From contig JAAOII010000030.1 of assembly GCA_015163845.1 (NCBI GenBank), positions 1 through 10,470 of the forward strand: a stretch of DNA of 10,470 nucleotides. Reading direction: 5' to 3'. The notes beneath the pieces are model-generated. The model had not been told where the DNA came from and did not search any database. It saw only the letters and a list, made by a program, of their open reading frames with translations. A program made the translations under genes and the position numbers. The stretch's first letter is position 1. Each line of letters begins with the position of its first letter. Source of the stretch: Candidatus Portiera sp. GTDB taxonomy: Bacteria > Pseudomonadota > Gammaproteobacteria > CBDBNL01 > JAAOII01. Of the stretch, positions 1-5,349 are shown piece after piece.

Positions 1-200
1 AAATCCTTCAATTTAAGTAACTGCACAACATGTCCCAGATGGATATCAGGAGCGGTTGGGTCAAAACCAATTTTAACTCGCAAGGGTGTGTCTTTGCTTA
101 ATTTTTTGAGTAGATCCTCTTTGTTTATTATCTCTTCAGTCCCATCCTGGATAATTTCCAACTGCTCTTCTGCCGTGACGGAGTTTAGCTTAGTGTTCAT
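1..200 (-). CDS. tyrS: Tyrosyl-tRNA synthetase, N-terminal part (cut by window edge)
   Basis: This is the first 66 codons of a class I aminoacyl-tRNA synthetase that charges tRNA-Tyr in the cytoplasm. The visible protein starts MNTKLNSVTAEEQ and contains RVKIGFDPTAPDIHLGH at about residues 41-57. The run GFDPTAPD followed by HLGH (the class I HIGH motif, residues 54-57) is typical of the bacterial TyrRS subtype found in many proteobacteria. The ATG at 200-198 is the only sensible start: the same frame has no other ATG back to a TGA about 45 bases upstream. The acyltransferase stop codon lies 26 bases upstream on the same strand, so the two are probably cotranscribed behind secA. No Shine-Dalgarno is seen; only AAAGAA precedes the ATG. 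The KMSKS loop and anticodon-binding part lie outside the window. Confidence 0.9.
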   Translation of the reverse strand, partial: MNTKLNSVTAEEQLEIIQDGTEEIINKEDLLKKLSKDTPLRVKIGFDPTAPDIHLGHVVQLLKLKD

Positions 201-226
201 TTCTTTAGTGTTCTTTAGCTTGGCGT

Positions 227-1441
227 TTATTTGGCTCGGCGTTCATTTTCTTGATCTTGTATTAATGAAAGTTTCTCCAATATAGGATTTGCGTATATGT
301 ATAAACAGGTAACATATACTTCTTTGCCTAATTTCTCGGTTAAGCTCTTCTCTAATATTTTACATTCAGTGGTCTCTGGCTTGAAGACCTTCTGAGCTAA
401 AGTTAACTTGTCCTCGTCTTCCAATCCTAAGTCAACCAATTTCTTCAAACAATAGAAATGTGAGTTATACAACTTATAATTAGATATTATCTCGGCATCC
501 AATTTGACAATGACTTCATCCAAAGTAACATCATCTTGCCAGACAATACTCTTAGCAACCACCACATTAACCATACCTTTTTTGCCAGTTATTCCCTGCA
601 CCAATTCATCAAGATCGGCGGCATCAGTCCCGACCTTTTTCTTTTTATTCCCTTCTAATAAGGTCTTGGCTTTATATATAACACAAGGATCATATTGATA
701 GGAAATAGCTACTGTTCTTATGTTTAGAGGATTTAGTGCATTAGCCCATGACTCTTCTTTGCCACTATGTAGTTTCAACATCTTGATAACTGCGCGGCTT
801 GTTCTATCACGACTGTCTTTGGCTCTACCCTCCCTCTGTGCCAACCAGACATTCTCTTTTTGTCCAATGGAATAGTGAATGAATTTTGATAATTTCTGCA
901 TGGCAAAAAACATCTGTTTAGCTGACTCTAAAGTGCGTTGGACTATAAAACCACGATTCAGTTTCATAACATCAGCTACATAAGGATTGGATAATAGATT
1001 ATCACCTATGCCAACCAGAGGCAAAGGATTATTGCGCATGAATAAACTATGAGCTACAACTGCAGGGTCTACTGCTATGTCTCGGTGGTTGGATAACAAT
1101 AGATTCCCTTGTTTTAGCTTATCCTCTGGAGTTGGATTATCTAGCCACTGATGGTTAATGCCGTCGGTTGTCTTTGCCAACATCCGAAAAAAGAACCAGT
1201 TCATCATGACTAGCTGAAAACTTTTAATGTCTTTAACATTTCTCAAGCGGTTAACTATTGTCCAACGACTAATCAATGCCCCCCAAGTAGGAGATATTCT
1301 AGTGATGCGTGGGAAAGCAATTTTAGCCAAACGAAAGAATAACTGATTATTATCCAGCAGTCGCTTAACTACAGGTAGACATTCCTCATCATTGTAGGGT
1401 CTAATATCACTAAATTCGTCTAGATCAAACTTCTCGTCCAT
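227..1441 (-). CDS. PlsC-family glycerolipid acyltransferase (404 aa)
   Basis: Probable 1-acylglycerol-3-phosphate acyltransferase-like enzyme (PlsC/LPLAT fold), acting at the inner membrane in phospholipid synthesis. Visible blocks: SNHRDIAVDP (residues 117-126, active-site block), GFIVQR (164-169, block II), WLAQREGRAKD (199-209, block III EGxxx substrate site) and VAISYQYDP (244-252, block IV). The histidine of block I is H119; the next conserved aspartate, D125, is six positions on (HX5D) rather than the textbook HX4D. I recall the HRDI..D form from a proteobacterial and Bacteroidetes subfamily of about 370-400 aa, so this is probably a subfamily trait. The frame stays open to 1552, but family proteins begin near the motif FDDIRPYND, and FSDIRPYND lies just after the Met at 1441, so I chose that start. 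It overlaps the secA end by 17 bases, suggesting translational coupling. No Shine-Dalgarno is visible. Exact acyl donor and substrate are not determinable. Confidence 0.8.
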   Translation of the reverse strand: MDEKFDLDEFSDIRPYNDEECLPVVKRLLDNNQLFFRLAKIAFPRITRISPTWGALISRWTIVNRLRNVKDIKSFQLVMMNWFFFRMLAKTTDGINHQWLDNPTPEDKLKQGNLLLSNHRDIAVDPAVVAHSLFMRNNPLPLVGIGDNLLSNPYVADVMKLNRGFIVQRTLESAKQMFFAMQKLSKFIHYSIGQKENVWLAQREGRAKDSRDRTSRAVIKMLKLHSGKEESWANALNPLNIRTVAISYQYDPCVIYKAKTLLEGNKKKKVGTDAADLDELVQGITGKKGMVNVVVAKSIVWQDDVTLDEVIVKLDAEIISNYKLYNSHFYCLKKLVDLGLEDEDKLTLAQKVFKPETTECKILEKSLTEKLGKEVYVTCLYIYANPILEKLSLIQDQENERRAK

Positions 1442-4190
1442 GACAATGCTTGTATTTTTTACCTGTTCCACAGGGGCATAATTCGTTTCTGCCAACTTTC
1501 TTACCTGAGCGGGTAAAAGTATTGCTGGCACTATTGTTAGTAGTATTAGCACTAGCAGATGGCCTATTGCTTAAACCACTCAAACCAGATGGAGTCGGAC
1601 GGCTTGCTGAATAATTAGTGCTTGCTTGCGACTTATTTGTATTATTTGCTTGGGCATATTGCGGCGAATTGTCCCTTATTTGTAGGTTGCATAAAATTCT
1701 CGCAGTGTCAAACTTAATTCTATCCAAAAGTTTATCAAACATTGAATAGGCCTCTTTCTTGTATTCTTCTTTGGGATTGCGTTGGGCATATCCTCGCAAA
1801 TGAATCCCTTGGCGCACATATTCCATTGCCTGTATATGATCGCGCCATAGTTTATCCAAAACCTGTAGCATCACTTGTTTCTCCAAATCCTTCTTGGTGT
1901 CCTCATCCACATCCTGCAAGCGGTTCTCGTACTCTTGATAGACCTCTGCAGGTAGATCATCTGCCAAAGTTGCAAATTGTTTAGGATCTTGATCAATTCT
2001 ATTTTTTTCAAGATTAATGCCAAAATTCCTCTGTAATCCAACAATAAAATCATCTAATACCTTAGGAACCTCCTGTTCAGCAACACTATCCGCTTGAGCT
2101 TCTGCACCCATAACTGCTGTGAGGACCTGCTGTTCAATGTTCTCTTTCAGGGCTTCGCGTAGATCCTCAACTGCCAATATCTCGTTTCTCTGTTCATAAA
2201 TTACAATTCTTTGGTTGTTAGCAACATCATCATATTCCAGCAGTTGCTTACGCACATCAAAGTTGCGTCCTTCCACTTTACGTTGGGCTCTCTCAATGGC
2301 ACTAGTAATCATCTTGTGTTCAATTGGTTCGCCTAGTGGCAAGCCAAGGCCACGCATCATATTGATAACTCGCTCTGGGGTAAACAATCTTAATAGATCA
2401 TCCTCCAACGAAAGATAAAAATGGCTGGAACCAGGATCTCCCTGACGACCTGAACGACCACGTAATTGGTTATCAATCCTGCGTGATTCATGCCTCTCTC
2501 CACCTATGACATGTAGTCCGCCTTTTTCAATGACCAAATCATGTCTGACCTGCCATGCTTGAGTTATTTTGGTTTTTTGTTCGTCAGATAATTCATCGCC
2601 ATTATCTCCGGCCAAATCATCTAGTTCTTTGTCCAAGTTTCCGCCCAGCACTATGTCAGTTCCACGTCCGGCCATATTGGTTGCAATGGTGACTGCTTTG
2701 GGTCTGCCGGCCTCGGCAATAACCTCGGCCTCACGTGAGTGATTTTTGGCATTCAAAACATTGTGCGGAAGATCCAATTTTTGCAACTCTGCCGCCAACA
2801 TCTCCGATGACTCAACCGAGGCGGTCCCTACAAGCACGGGTCTTTCTTGCTCAATGCAACTCTTGATATCCTCAATAATTGCATCAAACTTCTCCTTACG
2901 CGACATATATACTGTATCGTTTTGGTCGTCACGGATCATCTTCTTATGGGTTGGGATAACCACAACCTCCAAGTTATAAGTTTGTTGAAACTCGTAGGCC
3001 TCCGTATCGGCTGTCCCTGTCATACCAGCCAAGGTATCATAAAGACGAAAATAATTTTGGAAAGTGGTAGATGCCATGGTGTGGTTTTCCTTCTGCACCT
3101 CTAGCCCTTCTTTGGCTTCCACTGCCTGATGAATTCCCTCAGACCAACGTCTGCCAGGCATGGCTCTGCCAGTATGCTCATCAATTATAACCGCCTTGCC
3201 ATTTTGCACTAGGTAAGACACATTACGCTTAAACAAATGATGGGCTTTCAGTGCCGCTTGTAAGTGATGGAGTAGATGGATATTTTCATTCTCATACAAG
3301 CTAGTATCCGGTGATAATATTCCTAACTTTATCATATCATCTTCAAGTCGTTCGTGGCCTAGGTCGGTAATCTCCACACTACGCAGTTTCTCATCCAAGA
3401 CAAAGTCGCCCTCTTCTGTCACTTCGCCATCCTCCAAAACCATTTGCCTCTTGAGGGGTGGGATCAATTTATCTATTATGTTATAGGTACCCAATTCGTC
3501 ATCACGCGGACCAGAAATAATTAAGGGAGTGCGGGCTTCATCTATCAAAATTGAGTCAACCTCATCCACTATGGCAAAGTTGAGCGATCTCTGCACCTTG
3601 TTCTCCTCACGTAAAGAAAGATTGTCGCGCAAATAATCAAAACCGAATTCATTGTTGGTGCCATAGGTGACATCTGCCAAATAAGCATCTTTCTTCTCTT
3701 CTAAGGGCTGCTCGGAGTAAATGACGCCCACGCTCATGCCCAAGCCCTGATAGAGTTTGCCCATCCATGCAGCATCGCGTTTAGCCAAATAGTCGTTCAC
3801 TGTTACTAGATGGACGCCCTCTCCTTGGATGGCGCGTAGATAAACTGGCAAAGTAGCCATGAGTGTCTTACCCTCACCTGTTCTCATTTCGGCTATGTCG
3901 CCACGATAAAGAATAAGCCCTCCCATAAGTTGTGCATCAAAATGTCGCATATTGAGAAAACGTTTGCCACCCTCACGCACAATGGCAAATGCCTCAGGCA
4001 AGAGTTGTTCAAGAGTTGTTCCATCTTCGTAGCTCTTGCGGAACTCTAAAAACTTAGCACTTAATTCTTCATCGGAAAGTTTTGATATTTCTGGTTCAAG
4101 TTGATTGATTGTATCGACTGTTCTTTTTAGCTTCTTAATAGTGCGGGAGTTGCGACTACCAAAAGCCCCAGTCAATAATTTATTCAGCAT
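1425..4190 (-). CDS. secA: Preprotein translocase ATPase SecA (921 aa)
   Basis: Motor ATPase of the general secretion pathway; it drives unfolded preproteins through SecYEG at the inner membrane. Full length compared with about 900 aa for E. coli SecA. The N-terminus MLNKLLTGAFGSRN is typical. Motifs in order: Walker A MRTGEGKT (102-109), Walker B and following DEVDSILIDEARTPL (209-223), a preprotein cross-linking domain to about 370, MASTTFQNYFRLYDTLAGMTGTA (372-394 region), NMAGRGTDIVLGG (505-517) and QLRGRSGRQGDPG (575-587) in the second nucleotide-binding fold, then helical scaffold/wing. A Ser/Asn/Thr-rich linker (about 843-893) leads to the C-terminal zinc site CPCGTGKKYKHCH, with C905, C907, C916 and H917, which in proteobacteria binds SecB and phospholipid. 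The upstream bases carry no Shine-Dalgarno. It overlaps the acyltransferase start and is followed by tyrS on the same strand. Confidence 0.98.
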   Translation of the reverse strand: MLNKLLTGAFGSRNSRTIKKLKRTVDTINQLEPEISKLSDEELSAKFLEFRKSYEDGTTLEQLLPEAFAIVREGGKRFLNMRHFDAQLMGGLILYRGDIAEMRTGEGKTLMATLPVYLRAIQGEGVHLVTVNDYLAKRDAAWMGKLYQGLGMSVGVIYSEQPLEEKKDAYLADVTYGTNNEFGFDYLRDNLSLREENKVQRSLNFAIVDEVDSILIDEARTPLIISGPRDDELGTYNIIDKLIPPLKRQMVLEDGEVTEEGDFVLDEKLRSVEITDLGHERLEDDMIKLGILSPDTSLYENENIHLLHHLQAALKAHHLFKRNVSYLVQNGKAVIIDEHTGRAMPGRRWSEGIHQAVEAKEGLEVQKENHTMASTTFQNYFRLYDTLAGMTGTADTEAYEFQQTYNLEVVVIPTHKKMIRDDQNDTVYMSRKEKFDAIIEDIKSCIEQERPVLVGTASVESSEMLAAELQKLDLPHNVLNAKNHSREAEVIAEAGRPKAVTIATNMAGRGTDIVLGGNLDKELDDLAGDNGDELSDEQKTKITQAWQVRHDLVIEKGGLHVIGGERHESRRIDNQLRGRSGRQGDPGSSHFYLSLEDDLLRLFTPERVINMMRGLGLPLGEPIEHKMITSAIERAQRKVEGRNFDVRKQLLEYDDVANNQRIVIYEQRNEILAVEDLREALKENIEQQVLTAVMGAEAQADSVAEQEVPKVLDDFIVGLQRNFGINLEKNRIDQDPKQFATLADDLPAEVYQEYENRLQDVDEDTKKDLEKQVMLQVLDKLWRDHIQAMEYVRQGIHLRGYAQRNPKEEYKKEAYSMFDKLLDRIKFDTARILCNLQIRDNSPQYAQANNTNKSQASTNYSASRPTPSGLSGLSNRPSASANTTNNSASNTFTRSGKKVGRNELCPCGTGKKYKHCHGREV

Positions 4191-4227
4191 TATTTTTGAG
4201 TGGTATAGAGTTTAGTAGGATATAGAT

Positions 4228-4257
4228 ATATAAGTCGATACTCTCGACTAGCATCAA
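4228..4257 (-). promoter_or_regulatory. Candidate secA promoter
   Basis: On the minus strand TTGATG (4257-4252) and TTATAT (4233-4228) lie 18 bases apart, in the 84-base gap between the aldo/keto reductase and secA. A transcript would begin near 4221 and carry a leader of about 30 bases. The hexamers are only moderate matches to a sigma-70 promoter, and readthrough from the upstream reductase gene is equally possible. Confidence 0.3.
4233..4249. repeat. Perfect inverted repeat in the secA upstream gap
   Basis: AGTCGA, a 5-base centre TACTC, then TCGACT: a perfect 6-bp inverted repeat. It sits between the proposed -35 and -10 hexamers of secA, where an operator could act. It could also be a small hairpin at the end of the aldo/keto reductase transcript, but no T-tract follows on the minus strand, so a classic intrinsic terminator is unlikely. 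Confidence 0.4.
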
Positions 4258-4274
4258 TGAAAAGTTAATGAGTC

Positions 4275-5267
4275 CTAATATACGCCACGTATGTGGGAAT
4301 GCACTTCCCCATGATAGAAATCAGCTAACTCTTTAAGTTTTTGTTCGCTGAAAGAATCCATCTCGGAAGCCACAACATTAGCTACCACCTGTTCTTCACT
4401 GGAGGCACCCGGAATTATCACTGAGACCGCTGACTGGTCCAAACACCAACGCAAGGAACTCTGAGCCATAGGGACATCTGTCGGGAATAGGCCACGTAAA
4501 TCCTCAACCAATTCCAGCCCCTTCTCATAAGGTAAGCCGCCAAAGGTCTCTCCAACATTAAAGTGCTGTCCATCGCGATTGAAGTTGCGGTGGTCTTGTT
4601 TATCAAATTGAGTGTCCTTGGAGAACTTGCCGCTCAACAAACCACTATTCAATGGCAGACGCACTATTATGGCAACATTCTTTTCTTGAGCAAGTGGGAA
4701 TACTTCACTTAAGGATTTTTGTCTTAGCACATTAAATATGATTTGAATAGAATAGATATCTGGATGTTGCATACACAGCAAGGCCTCGGCATCCGATTCA
4801 ACACTGGCGCCAAATCTCTTGATCTTACCTGCTTTGACTAAATCCTGCAACCATTCAAAAATTTCGCCATCTTGCAGGATTTCTGGTGGGGCACAATGGG
4901 TTTGAACTAAATCTAATGCTTCTATTCCTAGTCGTTGTAATGAGCCCTCTATTGACTCGGTGATGTTGGTGCGTGTGTAACCATCTGGGTAAATTTTGGC
5001 ACTTCTGCCAACCTTGCTGGCAATAAATAAACTATCTCTTGCGGATTGATGTTTCTTTAGAAACTCACCAACAAAACTCTCACTACGCCCAGCACCATAG
5101 ACATCAGCCGTATCATAAAAGCTTATGCCCTGCTCCAATGCCTTCTCTAATATTCCAGTAGCCGCCTCATCACTAACAGGTCCCCAAGCATCGCTACCTA
5201 TTTGCCAACAGCCCAGTCCGACTTCAGAAACCACAATCTGATCCCGCCCAAAACTTCTAAATTTCAT
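4275..5267 (-). CDS. Aldo/keto reductase (330 aa)
   Basis: NAD(P)H-dependent reductase with the TIM-barrel AKR fold, reducing aldehydes or ketones in the cytosol; the substrate cannot be read from sequence. Visible marks: SEVGLGCWQIG (14-24), the signature YDTADVYGAGRSE (51-63), ASKVG (83-87), DLVQTHC (119-125), and cofactor-binding VSVIIPGASSEEQV (281-294). The AKR catalytic tetrad appears intact as D52, Y57, K85 and H124, so the enzyme should be active. The frame continues upstream to 5321, but the family typically starts at a sequence like MKFRxFG, which matches the Met at 5267, and the extra Cys-rich 18 residues look non-native. A TATAAT lies only six bases upstream of this ATG, which would make the mRNA leaderless. 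It reads away from the FadE-like gene across 82 bases; secA follows after 84 bases. Confidence 0.9.
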   Translation of the reverse strand: MKFRSFGRDQIVVSEVGLGCWQIGSDAWGPVSDEAATGILEKALEQGISFYDTADVYGAGRSESFVGEFLKKHQSARDSLFIASKVGRSAKIYPDGYTRTNITESIEGSLQRLGIEALDLVQTHCAPPEILQDGEIFEWLQDLVKAGKIKRFGASVESDAEALLCMQHPDIYSIQIIFNVLRQKSLSEVFPLAQEKNVAIIVRLPLNSGLLSGKFSKDTQFDKQDHRNFNRDGQHFNVGETFGGLPYEKGLELVEDLRGLFPTDVPMAQSSLRWCLDQSAVSVIIPGASSEEQVVANVVASEMDSFSEQKLKELADFYHGEVHSHIRGVY

Positions 5268-5273
5268 AAAACT

Positions 5274-5304
5274 ATTATAACCCACTTTATTATTTTTTAG
5301 GCAA
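5274..5304 (-). promoter_or_regulatory. Candidate promoter of the aldo/keto reductase gene (leaderless)
   Basis: On the minus strand TTGCCT (5304-5299) and a consensus TATAAT (5279-5274) are separated by 19 bases. Only six bases (AGTTTT) separate the -10 box from the ATG at 5267, so transcription starting about seven bases below the box would begin at the start codon itself. The spacer is longer than the preferred 17, so the -35 assignment is weak; the -10 box is good. Confidence 0.45.
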
Positions 5305-5327
5305 CAGCACAGGCGAGACACTTGCGA

Positions 5328-5338
5328 TGTTATATAAT
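5328..5338 (+). promoter_or_regulatory. Candidate extended -10 promoter of the FadE-like gene
   Basis: TGTTATATAAT: a TG dinucleotide (5328-5329), then overlapping TATATA (5331-5336) and TATAAT (5333-5338) hexamers. No good -35 box is found 17 bases upstream. Initiation near 5343-5345 would leave a leader of only about five to seven bases before the ATG at 5350. Confidence 0.4.
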
Positions 5339-5349
5339 ATCAGAGATAT

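Noticed and set aside
88..285. 65-codon plus-strand frame over the tyrS start
   Set aside because: Antisense to the tyrS N-terminus, which has a clear HIGH-motif match; the hydrophobic translation is a strand artefact.
1442..1552. Longer acyltransferase start at 1552
   Set aside because: The extra 37 residues are read from the other frame of the SecA Ser/Asn linker and zinc tail and do not resemble the family N-terminus; the family motif begins just after the Met at 1441.
1742..3104. Several 60-85 codon frames opposite or inside secA
   Set aside because: All overlap the highly conserved SecA coding sequence and show no independent features.
5268..5321. Longer aldo/keto reductase start at 5321
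   Set aside because: It would add a Cys-rich 18-residue leader spanning the proposed promoter; family proteins begin at the MKFRxFG-like sequence at 5267.
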